Below are positions 1 to 5,149 of a stretch of 5,149 nucleotides of DNA, in pieces. Where the stretch lies: positions 1 through 5,149 of the forward strand of contig CAYSDI010000143.1 of the NCBI GenBank assembly GCA_964429745.1, written 5' to 3'. Origin of the DNA: WGOA01 sp964429745 (GTDB lineage: Bacteria; Bacteroidota; Bacteroidia; Chitinophagales; BACL12). Both the position numbers and the translations under genes were made by a program. The notes beneath the pieces are model-generated. The model made no database searches. It saw only the letters and a program-made list of their open reading frames with translations, and had not been told where the DNA came from. Within the stretch, counting starts at the first letter, position 1, and each line of letters begins with the position of its first letter.

Positions 1-71
1 CGTACCTGGTGCAAGTGATCCGTGAAGACGGCATGCGCCTGATGCGTCAGGTGGTAAAATCAACGGATTAA
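1..71 (+). CDS. C-terminal end of a T9SS type A sorting-domain protein (partial)
   Basis: Only the last 23 codons are in the window, read in the frame starting at base 3 and ending at the TAA at 69-71. The peptide opens YLVQVIREDGM and ends RQVVKSTD. This matches the last two beta strands of the T9SS type A sorting domain (TIGR04183-like), whose usual ending is G-(I/M)-Y-L-V-x-V, a turn rich in D/G, and then a basic K/R-x-V-V-K strand. In that family the tail directs a protein already in the periplasm through the T9SS and is normally removed or replaced by a lipopolysaccharide anchor, so the protein is predicted to be secreted or held on the cell surface. Nothing can be said about its catalytic or binding part, which lies to the left. 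The fragment is short, so the call rests on the motif pattern and on two further T9SS genes nearby. Confidence 0.72.
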   Translation, partial: YLVQVIREDGMRLMRQVVKSTD

Positions 72-133
72 ATCAAGTAACCACAGTTGGGAACTTACCA
101 CATTCCTGACTGAAATGAGACTAATCATAAACC

Positions 134-169
134 GCAAACAGCCGACTCCTTAACGGGTCGGCTGTTTGC
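134..169 (+). terminator. Strong intrinsic-type terminator hairpin between convergent genes
   Basis: Bases 134-146 (GCAAACAGCCGAC) pair perfectly with 157-169 (GTCGGCTGTTTGC). This gives a 13-bp stem with a 10-base loop. The 3' arm is U-rich at its end and is followed by TTTC, a short U tract. It lies 62 bases after the stop of the left-edge gene and most likely ends that transcript. The perfect dyad could also stop the convergent minus-strand transcript, whose stop codon is at 264-266, but on that strand the bases after the stem (GGTTTATG) are less U-rich, so two-way use is inference. Confidence 0.8.
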
Positions 170-190
170 TTTCAAACTGTAGAGAGAGAG

Positions 191-271
191 TCGTTTAGCG
201 CAGCGGGCATAAAGCCTTGCGTGCATAGGTGCCTTAGCCAGCTAACTGCTGGCATGATATCGTTTAGCGCA
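191..271. repeat. Direct 12-bp repeat TCGTTTAGCGCA, two copies 69 bp apart
   Basis: TCGTTTAGCGCA occurs at 191-202 and again at 260-271. The second copy includes the stop codon of the minus-strand secreted protein gene (its complement reads TGCGC-TAA-ACGA). The flanks do not match beyond the 12 bp. It could be a relic of a small 3'-end duplication or chance. No mobile-element structure is seen around it. Confidence 0.4.
237..253 (-). terminator. Weak hairpin just after the minus-strand gene stop
   Basis: GCCAGC at 237-242 pairs with GCTGGC at 248-253 around a 5-base loop. This places a 6-bp stem about 11 bases beyond the stop codon of the minus-strand gene. There is no T tract after it on the minus strand, so it is at best an accessory terminator or an RNA 3'-end stabiliser. 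The 13-bp hairpin further on is the better terminator. Confidence 0.25.
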
Positions 272-2120
272 AGACGGTCAACGCTCCAGTATAGATCCAG
301 AGTTGTTGGCCTTCAAAGACGCGGAGAATGTAGAAGTAGGTGCCGTCAGGAAGGTTGGCACCATCCCAATCGTTTTGGTAAGCATCGGTTCGAAATACCT
401 CGCTCTCCCAGCGATTGATGATCCGAATTTCGTGCCGGTCAAATGCCTGCAATGCCGTTATAGTCCACTCGTCGTTGTAGCCATCCCCATTAGGGGTGAT
501 CACGTCCGGGATGAACAAATCCGGAACGGTGGGCAGAACCGGCACATCCGTGATGCGAATGGTTATCCAGGCCTGGCTGCAAAGGCCCGCTTGGTCACAG
601 CGTTCATAACGGAATCGATCTACCCCGGTTTGCTGCCCTGCGGTATAGGTCAATTCTTCAAGACCCAGTTTAACCTGGCCCAAAAGCGGGTCGGTGCGAA
701 GCACAAAGCTGCTCGGGTTCCAGTCGCCATTCCCCGGTTGATCGTTGAGGAATACGGGCAGTTTTAAGCTGTCGTTTACCAGAACATTGTACGCATCATC
801 CTGGCAAACGGGAGTGCTGCAGGCAACGTTTAAGCGCACTTCGGCGGTGTCGCAGAGGCTGTTTTGATCGCAAACTGAGTACCGAAAGAAAGTGGCACCG
901 CAAGTAAGGGGTGCAGGAGTAACGGTAAACGATCCGCCTATTCCGTCCAGGACAATGGCGCCCCCAGACCATGGGTCAATAAACCGAAGGGTAGAAGGCA
1001 CCAAAGGCGACGAGCCGCTGGCATCGTTAGCCAGCACGGCTATGGAAACCGGATTTGTCCATGGAGTTTCTACCAGATCGTCCACCAGGTTTGGGCCAAT
1101 TTGATCTGCGGCGTTTATGACGCGAATCTGCACCCAGGTGGTGTCGCAAAGTCCTTCCTCGTCGCAGATTTTGTAAGTAAAGAGGTCTATGCCAGAGTAC
1201 CCAGCCATTGCTGTGTAAAGAAGCTCTCCGGTGGCTGGTTCCAAGTTAGCCGAGCCCCCCAAGGGTGCCGAGGTGAGCGCCAGCGAAGCAGGATCCAGCA
1301 CACCGTCCATGTCCAGATCGTTGTCTAAGACGGCTACCAAAACCGGGCTGGTCCCACTGGTCACGCCGGAATCAGGCTCCGCTAATGGAGCGATGTAAAT
1401 GCGCGCTACAGAAACTGCATCTATAAAGTAGTAGGCCATGGCTGAAGCCCAAGGCTGCAAATCGCTGCGGGTGGTTGCGGCGTCGCCCTGAAAGTTGCCC
1501 AAAATGAACGCTTGTTCACCTCCTCTTGCTTCGTACTCTCCGTAAACCGGCGTCCACCCGGAAAGGTTATCGATGGGCAATCCTGTGTATTCTACTTGTG
1601 GCAATAAGTTGTAGGGAGGCAATCCGAGCGCGGGATAGTCGGATGGGGAGCCTGTCCATGGTTCCACACTGTCTGTCAAGTACATGCCCAGGTTATCCGT
1701 GGCATAGCGATAGGCATCACCCACACTTACCTGAAAGCTGATGGCGTAAAATTTACCGGCAACCAAAGGTTCACTCAGCTTGCCCTGGATGTACTCCCGG
1801 TAGTTCGCGAAACCGCCATAAACGCTTGTGTCTACGTAGGCAACCAACCCGGCGTAAGCATTTCCATCAACGGCATCCTGGGTCCCAAATCCGTTGGAAG
1901 GGGTAGAAATGGAAGGAAAAGTGGTGCAACTGTTGAAGTAATCCGGAGTGCCCGGGGTCGGTTTACCCCAATGAGTAGCCCGGTTCATCTGATCAATGAA
2001 ATTGGGGCAGGTGCTGTAATCTTCAAAGCCCGGATTCAAGACCAGATTTTGCGCTGTGGCGGTCTGAATGATACCCAAAAAGCTTAAAAAAAACCAAGAA
2101 TAAGAGAGCAACCGGTCCAT
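264..2120 (-). CDS. Secreted multidomain protein with Ig/cadherin-like repeats and T9SS type B (CHU_C) tail
   Basis: This is a predicted exported surface or extracellular protein of 618 residues; its substrate or partner is unknown. I start it at the ATG at 2120-2118 because the signal peptide begins there (MDRLLSYSWFFLSFLGII, then TATA before Q24). An upstream in-frame ATG at 2177 would only add 19 residues that look unlike a signal. Residues 24-243 form an N-terminal domain opening NLVLNPGFE, with a CP pair, TPDYFNSC, YREYI and an end at YYFIDAVSV; similar domains are frequent in Bacteroidota surface proteins. Three Ig/cadherin-like repeats follow at about 248-335, 349-433 and 439-524, each with the VLxND-type strand and a CDxxxLC motif (C319/C325, C417/C423, C508/C514). 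Residues 535-618 are a CHU_C domain (FIPDVITPNGDGYNDEW, NRWESEVF, DGTYFYILRV), the T9SS type B sorting signal also called gliding-motility-associated. There is no clear ribosome binding site. It stands alone, divergent from thyA. An adhesin-like or matrix role is inference. Confidence 0.9.
   Translation of the reverse strand: MDRLLSYSWFFLSFLGIIQTATAQNLVLNPGFEDYSTCPNFIDQMNRATHWGKPTPGTPDYFNSCTTFPSISTPSNGFGTQDAVDGNAYAGLVAYVDTSVYGGFANYREYIQGKLSEPLVAGKFYAISFQVSVGDAYRYATDNLGMYLTDSVEPWTGSPSDYPALGLPPYNLLPQVEYTGLPIDNLSGWTPVYGEYEARGGEQAFILGNFQGDAATTRSDLQPWASAMAYYFIDAVSVARIYIAPLAEPDSGVTSGTSPVLVAVLDNDLDMDGVLDPASLALTSAPLGGSANLEPATGELLYTAMAGYSGIDLFTYKICDEEGLCDTTWVQIRVINAADQIGPNLVDDLVETPWTNPVSIAVLANDASGSSPLVPSTLRFIDPWSGGAIVLDGIGGSFTVTPAPLTCGATFFRYSVCDQNSLCDTAEVRLNVACSTPVCQDDAYNVLVNDSLKLPVFLNDQPGNGDWNPSSFVLRTDPLLGQVKLGLEELTYTAGQQTGVDRFRYERCDQAGLCSQAWITIRITDVPVLPTVPDLFIPDVITPNGDGYNDEWTITALQAFDRHEIRIINRWESEVFRTDAYQNDWDGANLPDGTYFYILRVFEGQQLWIYTGALTVLR
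549..1379 (-). repeat. Three tandem Ig/cadherin-like protein repeats
   Basis: The three coding repeats lie at about 1379-1116, 1076-822 and 806-549 on the minus strand. They share a pattern rather than DNA identity: an opening acidic strand, V-L-D-N-D / V-L-A-N-D / V-F-L-N-D, a hydrophobic middle, then F-T/R-Y-x-x-C-D-x-x-x-L-C and a closing V/I-x-I-R-V/I strand. This resembles the Big_9/cadherin-like class (PF17963-type), in which the N-D motif often helps bind calcium. The two cysteines are five residues apart in every repeat. The repeats are diverged, so the array is old rather than a recent tandem duplication. Confidence 0.75.
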
Positions 2121-2464
2121 GATAATATCGGGTCTAATCGTTACGTTCCAAGCATTAAGGCTCAAAGTGCTAAACATGGCTTTTACTTGCTATGCCGAAC
2201 CTTTGGCTTTTGTGACGGTACGCCCGGGGGAAATGCCGCGTAGCAGAAAACAGCGGTTTCATTAAATAGTATGGTTTATGTGATTTATAAAGTGTTGTAA
2301 TAAATCTCTTTGTGGCGAAGCCTCCACATGACCACCCCGGGTGTCTCAGGATTGGCGTAACAGAGATTACGGTTGGTTGTTGCGCAACCTATGTGCCGGT
2401 CCTTCCCGAAAACAGGTAAAAAGTTGCTGCACGAAACAAGGCGGCATGGCCTATTTTTACGGCA
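2121..2464. promoter_or_regulatory. Divergent intergenic region between the secreted-protein gene and thyA
   Basis: These 344 bases separate two divergent starts and hold no convincing gene, so promoters for both directions should lie here. The stretch 2260-2312 is clearly A+T-richer than its surroundings and is the best place for a plus-strand promoter: TCTCTTTG at 2305-2312 matches five of the six fixed bases of the Bacteroidota -7 consensus TAnnTTTG. No good -33 TTTG partner is seen, and I find no clear TAnnTTTG match on the minus strand. A perfect 10-bp palindrome, GTTGCGCAAC, lies at 2379-2388 about 76 bases before thyA. If transcription starts near 2312 the thyA leader would be about 150 bases long. 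I recognise no known riboswitch class in it. Confidence 0.4.
2379..2388. promoter_or_regulatory. 10-bp perfect palindrome in the thyA leader
   Basis: GTTGCGCAAC is self-complementary. A hairpin reading (GGTTG 2375-2379 with CAACC 2385-2389, loop TTGCG) is also possible. It could be an operator half-site pair or a small leader hairpin, but a palindrome of this length also arises by chance at an appreciable rate in a 5-kb window. No regulator is named. Confidence 0.2.
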
Positions 2465-3259
2465 ATGCGGCAGTACCACGACTTGCTCCAACGCATCCTG
2501 ACAGAAGGAGCTGAAAGAACCGACCGAACTGGCACCGGCACGGTGGGCATTTTTGGCCACCAGATGCGTTTTGACCTCCAGGAGGGTTTTCCTTTGGTTA
2601 CCACCAAGAAGCTGCACCTGCGCTCCATCATCTACGAATTGCTCTGGTTCCTGAAGGGGGATACCAACATTCAATACCTTAAGGAGAACGGGGTGCGCAT
2701 TTGGGACGAATGGGCCGACGAAAATGGTGACTTGGGACCGGTGTATGGTCATCAGTGGCGCTCCTGGCCCACGCCTGACGGCGGCACCGTTGACCAGATC
2801 CAGCAGATTCTGGATACGCTCCAAACCAAACCGGACTCGCGGCGCATGATCGTCAGTGCCTGGAACGTGGCCGATGTGGGCCGCATGGCCCTTCCCCCGT
2901 GCCACTGCCTTTTCCAGTTTTACGTGTCGGACAATCGGCTTTCCTGCCAACTCTACCAGCGCAGCGCGGATGTTTTCCTGGGGGTGCCGTTCAACATCGC
3001 TTCGTACGCCCTGCTTACCCTGATGGTGGCACAAGTCAGCAATTTGCAGCCGGGCGAATTCATTCATACGTTTGGCGACGCTCATCTTTACCGAAACCAC
3101 CTTGACCAGGCCCGGCTTCAGTTGACTCGCGACCTGCGTCCGCTGCCGGAAATGGTCCTGCGCCCGGACGCTCGCGATTTGTTCGCTTTCCGCTTCGAAG
3201 ACTTTTCCCTGCTTCGCTACGATCCACATCCCCACATTCCGGCGGCGGTGTCGGTGTAG
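2465..3259 (+). CDS. thyA: Thymidylate synthase
   Basis: Cytoplasmic enzyme that methylates dUMP to dTMP using 5,10-methylene-tetrahydrofolate and releases dihydrofolate. At 264 residues it has exactly the length of E. coli ThyA and appears to align without gaps from MRQYHDLLQ to the end. All core residues are in place in E. coli numbering: R21 in DRTGTG, E58, W80, Y94, R126/R127 from the partner subunit, the nucleophile C146 in PPCHCLFQFYV, R166, D169, N177, H207 and Y209. The family normally works as a homodimer, with the C-terminal residue closing the active site. The ATG at 2465 is well fixed: there is no other in-frame start back to the in-frame TAA at 2417. It has no Shine-Dalgarno sequence; the bases before it read CTATTTTTACGGCA. 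folA follows after 27 bases on the same strand, so the two are very likely co-transcribed. No inactivating change is seen. Confidence 0.98.
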   Translation: MRQYHDLLQRILTEGAERTDRTGTGTVGIFGHQMRFDLQEGFPLVTTKKLHLRSIIYELLWFLKGDTNIQYLKENGVRIWDEWADENGDLGPVYGHQWRSWPTPDGGTVDQIQQILDTLQTKPDSRRMIVSAWNVADVGRMALPPCHCLFQFYVSDNRLSCQLYQRSADVFLGVPFNIASYALLTLMVAQVSNLQPGEFIHTFGDAHLYRNHLDQARLQLTRDLRPLPEMVLRPDARDLFAFRFEDFSLLRYDPHPHIPAAVSV

Positions 3260-3286
3260 TATTTTCATAAATTATATTATTTATTA
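3260..3286 (+). promoter_or_regulatory. AT-only thyA-folA junction and folA translation start region
   Basis: The 27 bases between the thyA stop and the folA start contain a single C and no G; the rest is A or T. This contrasts sharply with the GC-rich coding sequence on both sides. There is no Shine-Dalgarno motif. In Bacteroidota, unstructured A/T-rich leaders are known to support translation start without one, so this is most simply the folA ribosome landing site. An internal promoter cannot be excluded, but no TAnnTTTG match is present. Confidence 0.5.
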
Positions 3287-3808
3287 ATGATCATATCTAT
3301 TATTGTTGCCGCGTCCCGGAATGGGGTCATTGGTGTAGACAACACCATTCCATGGCAACTGCCCGATGATTTGAAATACTTTAAGCGGTTGACCACCGAC
3401 CACCATGTGATCATGGGTCGAAAGACTTTTGACGCTATTGGCAAGCCTCTGCCTAACCGAACCAACCTGGTCATTACCCGAAACCCACATTTTCAGGCAG
3501 ACGGCGTGCAAGTGTTGCCCGACTTTGATCAAGCCGTTGATGCAGCCTACCAGGCAGGGGAAACCGAAGCTTTTGTCATTGGTGGAAGCGAGATCTACCG
3601 CTTGGCCTCGCCTCACACCCAGAGGCTGTATTATACCCGGGTGGAAACCTGGGTTGAGCAAGGGGACGCCTTTTTCCCGGAGCCTGATGATTCATGGATT
3701 CTGCAACGAGAACAGCAGCATCCTGCTGACGAGCGCCACGCCTTCCCTTTCACCTTTCAGGTGTATGAACGAAGGCTCACGGTCATGGAGGAAGATGCAC
3801 CAGTTTGA
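3287..3808 (+). CDS. folA: Dihydrofolate reductase
   Basis: Cytoplasmic NADPH-dependent enzyme that reduces dihydrofolate to tetrahydrofolate, regenerating the cofactor spent by thymidylate synthase encoded just upstream. At 173 residues it is slightly longer than E. coli FolA (159). Family motifs are in order: substrate and NADPH site VAASRNGVIG (7-16), then IPWQLPDDLKYFK (21-33) with D28 as the catalytic acid, the NADPH loop MGRKTF (43-48), PLPNRTN with the glutamate-tail arginine R58, VIGGSEIY (97-104), T117 in LYYT, GDAFFPE (126-132) and the closing strand FTFQVYER (155-162). The ten residues after that strand are an extra, non-conserved tail. The start ATG follows the AT-rich spacer and is the only sensible one. 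The last 26 bases, including the TGA, overlap the end of the convergent surface-protein gene. This is an ordinary chromosomal-type enzyme, with nothing to suggest a mobile trimethoprim-resistance allele. Confidence 0.97.
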   Translation: MIISIIVAASRNGVIGVDNTIPWQLPDDLKYFKRLTTDHHVIMGRKTFDAIGKPLPNRTNLVITRNPHFQADGVQVLPDFDQAVDAAYQAGETEAFVIGGSEIYRLASPHTQRLYYTRVETWVEQGDAFFPEPDDSWILQREQQHPADERHAFPFTFQVYERRLTVMEEDAPV

Positions 3809-5149
3809 ACATTTGTTCAGGCATTGAAACCCACCGGAACAAGTAGATTCCTCCAGGCAAATGGTCGGGCCATTGCACGAAGCAGAATGCCTTTGACGCC
3901 ATGCTTTGATTTTGGGCATCCGGAACTGCCGTGTTCGGAGGGTTAGCGCAGGTTGCTCTGCCACTGCCACGCAACCGACCTTGCCCATCAAAAAGAAGCC
4001 ATTCCCCAGAGTGCAGGGGCAGGGCAGGGGCCTGAACCCAAAAATGGTCGCTGGACGGATTGGGCCAGATAGTAATGGCCTCGTCTGGCTCCAACAGGTC
4101 GGGCAAAGGTCGGCCGTGGACTACCCCGCAAGCTTGATGCCGACTGCCGTTGAAATCCTGCTGCAGGAGCCGGTACAGTGCGCCATCTGCCGGGCAGTGG
4201 GGGTCAACAAAGCGGTAGGAATGGGGCTGGCTGCTTGTGCCGGCACCTGCTACAAAGCCAGTGGTTTGCCATTCGGAATTATCCCCGCGCCGCTGGACAA
4301 AAAAGCCCAGATTGCTGAATTCGCTTTCTGTAGACCATTGCAATTCTACGGCGGCGGGCAGGGAAGCTACGATCAGCCCCTGGCAACTGACCGGCAGGGG
4401 TGAAGCCCCCAGGGCCAACGTCCATGCTCCGGCTGCTTCCGCAAGAAAACTTATGGTGGGGGTAACCGGCTCGTCGCTGCTCCCTAAACCGGGCGACACC
4501 CAGCCCAAACCGGGCACCCAAGGCTGAGCGAGCAGCGTGGCCTCGGACCCGATGACCCCGCCGCTGCTTTCAGCCGCGCGATACCGCAGCGTGACGACAC
4601 TGCCGTTTTCGCCTGGATCCATGACCCAGAATCGGTCCAAGGTCCACGGGGCGTTGTCTCCTCCCGCGCTTTGGCTGTACAAGTCCGTTACAGGCCCAGG
4701 GAGATCGCGGCCCACCGCGGGCAGCGGCAGGTTATCTGGCCCGGTTCCATAGGTTGATATATGGAAAGAACTGCTCCCTGAAAGCGGCGTGAACGCCACA
4801 CCCAACTCCGGTCCGGCAACCCCAAACGGTATCACGTATTCCGGTGGACTCGGCCCGGCCGCGACCTCCCATCGAACCGTTCCATAATCCGGATCGGCAT
4901 CCGGAAGGGTCTCGGACACGATCCAGCCTCCGGCCTGCCAACCAAGACTGCCCGGATCGGCGTTGAGCAACTGCAGTTCATGGCCTACCAAAGCCAACGC
5001 ATTGCCCACCCCGAGCAGCAAGCTGTCCCGGATGCTTAAAGAGGTAGCGAGCCTATAAGTTTCTCCCGCAGTCGCCAGCCGCAGCGTGGGCAATTCCACC
5101 GTCACCGCACCACCAATCTCGGAACCCCCAGCCGCTAACACGACGCAAC
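3783..5149 (-). CDS. Large surface protein with FnIII-like domain and T9SS type A tail (5' end missing)
   Basis: The reading frame is open to the right edge, so the start is outside the window; the GTG at 5141 is just an internal valine codon. The visible part has 454 residues, numbered here from that valine. Residues about 40-150 (LLLGVGNALALVG, GGWIVSE, YVIPFGV, FHISTYGTG) resemble the beta-rich stretch often found near the end of Bacteroidota surface proteins, where a layered 'yvfPiG' segment precedes the tail. Residues 249-345 look like the common FnIII-like domain: LPVSCQGL, VELQWSTESEFSNLGFFVQRR, W-x-x-x-G-F-V-A-G-A-G-x-S-S, YRFVD, LYRLLQQDFNG. Residues 356-452 are a T9SS type A sorting domain: IWPNPSSDHFW, LLFDGQGRL, LPGGIYLFRW. 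It contains an unusually long linker with two cysteines between the second and third blocks. The protein is predicted to be exported and surface attached; its function is unknown. The stop TGA at 3785-3783 lies inside the end of folA. Confidence 0.85.
   Translation of the reverse strand, partial: CVVLAAGGSEIGGAVTVELPTLRLATAGETYRLATSLSIRDSLLLGVGNALALVGHELQLLNADPGSLGWQAGGWIVSETLPDADPDYGTVRWEVAAGPSPPEYVIPFGVAGPELGVAFTPLSGSSSFHISTYGTGPDNLPLPAVGRDLPGPVTDLYSQSAGGDNAPWTLDRFWVMDPGENGSVVTLRYRAAESSGGVIGSEATLLAQPWVPGLGWVSPGLGSSDEPVTPTISFLAEAAGAWTLALGASPLPVSCQGLIVASLPAAVELQWSTESEFSNLGFFVQRRGDNSEWQTTGFVAGAGTSSQPHSYRFVDPHCPADGALYRLLQQDFNGSRHQACGVVHGRPLPDLLEPDEAITIWPNPSSDHFWVQAPALPLHSGEWLLFDGQGRLRGSGRATCANPPNTAVPDAQNQSMASKAFCFVQWPDHLPGGIYLFRWVSMPEQMFKLVHLPP
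3806..3819. other. Dyad TGAACA-TT-TGTTCA at the folA stop codon
   Basis: TGAACA at 3806-3811 is the exact inverse of TGTTCA at 3814-3819, separated by TT. The left arm starts with the folA TGA itself. A two-base loop is too tight for a good RNA hairpin, and there is no T tract behind it, so it is not a usual terminator. It also codes for part of the opposing protein. It could be a protein-binding dyad or chance. Confidence 0.25.

Noticed and set aside
181..190. AG dinucleotide run as a phase-variable tract
   Set aside because: It has only five units and lies in an intergenic region behind a terminator, where length change would have no evident effect.
303..767. 154-codon plus-strand frame opposite the CHU_C protein
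   Set aside because: It is antisense to the CHU_C domain and third repeat, with no start signal or recognisable domain.
2118..2177. Longer form of the secreted protein starting at 2177
   Set aside because: The extra 19 residues are not signal-like and would put a polar stretch before the signal peptide. The start at 2120 gives a proper charged, hydrophobic and cleavage layout.
2328..2360. Ten-codon frame in the thyA leader as a leader peptide
   Set aside because: It is too short, shows no run of regulatory codons and no attenuator pairing that I can see.
2285..3268. Long open frame (327 codons) on the minus strand opposite thyA
   Set aside because: It lies fully antisense to a perfectly conserved thymidylate synthase. 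Its protein is rich in H, R, Q and V with no domain, as expected when the complement of GC-rich codons is read. It is a shadow.
3858..3876. Hairpin AATGG-TCGGG-CCATT after folA as a terminator
   Set aside because: The stem is short, has no U tract and lies in the coding sequence of the opposing T9SS tail.
3906..4403. 165-codon plus-strand frame opposite the right-hand surface-protein gene
   Set aside because: It covers the FnIII-like domain and T9SS tail of the minus-strand gene, which are clearly real. The plus-strand product has no recognisable features.
5139..5141. GTG at 5141 as the start of the right-hand minus-strand gene
   Set aside because: The frame stays open to the window edge, there is no signal peptide after this GTG, and a T9SS protein must have one. 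It is an internal valine.

Overview
The window looks like an ordinary chromosomal segment of a moderately GC-rich member of the Bacteroidota. Three separate genes carry C-terminal signals of the type IX secretion system (T9SS), which is essentially confined to that phylum: a type A tail at the left edge, a type B (CHU_C, gliding-motility-associated) tail on the first minus-strand gene, and a type A tail on the second. The CDS starts also lack clear Shine-Dalgarno sequences, as is common in the phylum. The mix of domains would fit Saprospiria/Lewinella-like bacteria, but that finer placement is inference.

Layout from left to right. Bases 1-71 (+) are the last 23 codons of a T9SS type A cargo protein. 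Bases 72-263 are a convergent intergenic region with a strong 13-bp terminator hairpin. Bases 264-2120 (-) are a complete 618-residue secreted multidomain protein: signal peptide, conserved N-terminal domain, three Ig/cadherin-like repeats and a CHU_C tail. Bases 2121-2464 are a 344-base divergent intergenic region that presumably holds promoters for both flanking transcripts. Bases 2465-3259 (+) are thyA and 3287-3808 (+) are folA, separated by a 27-base spacer that is almost pure A+T. Bases 3783-5149 (-) are the C-terminal 454 residues of a large surface protein that runs off the right edge; its 3' end overlaps the 3' end of folA by 26 bp.

Functionally there are two themes. thyA and folA form the classical dTMP cycle: thymidylate synthase consumes methylene-tetrahydrofolate and releases dihydrofolate, which dihydrofolate reductase recycles. 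The other three genes encode predicted exported or cell-surface proteins with no visible link to folate metabolism. I found no tRNA, rRNA, CRISPR array, insertion sequence, integrase, toxin-antitoxin pair or defence system, and nothing that amounts to a new biological system. The points worth a second look are modest: the repeated cysteine-containing Ig-like domains, the unassigned N-terminal domain, the folA tail-to-tail overlap, and the AT-rich thyA-folA junction.
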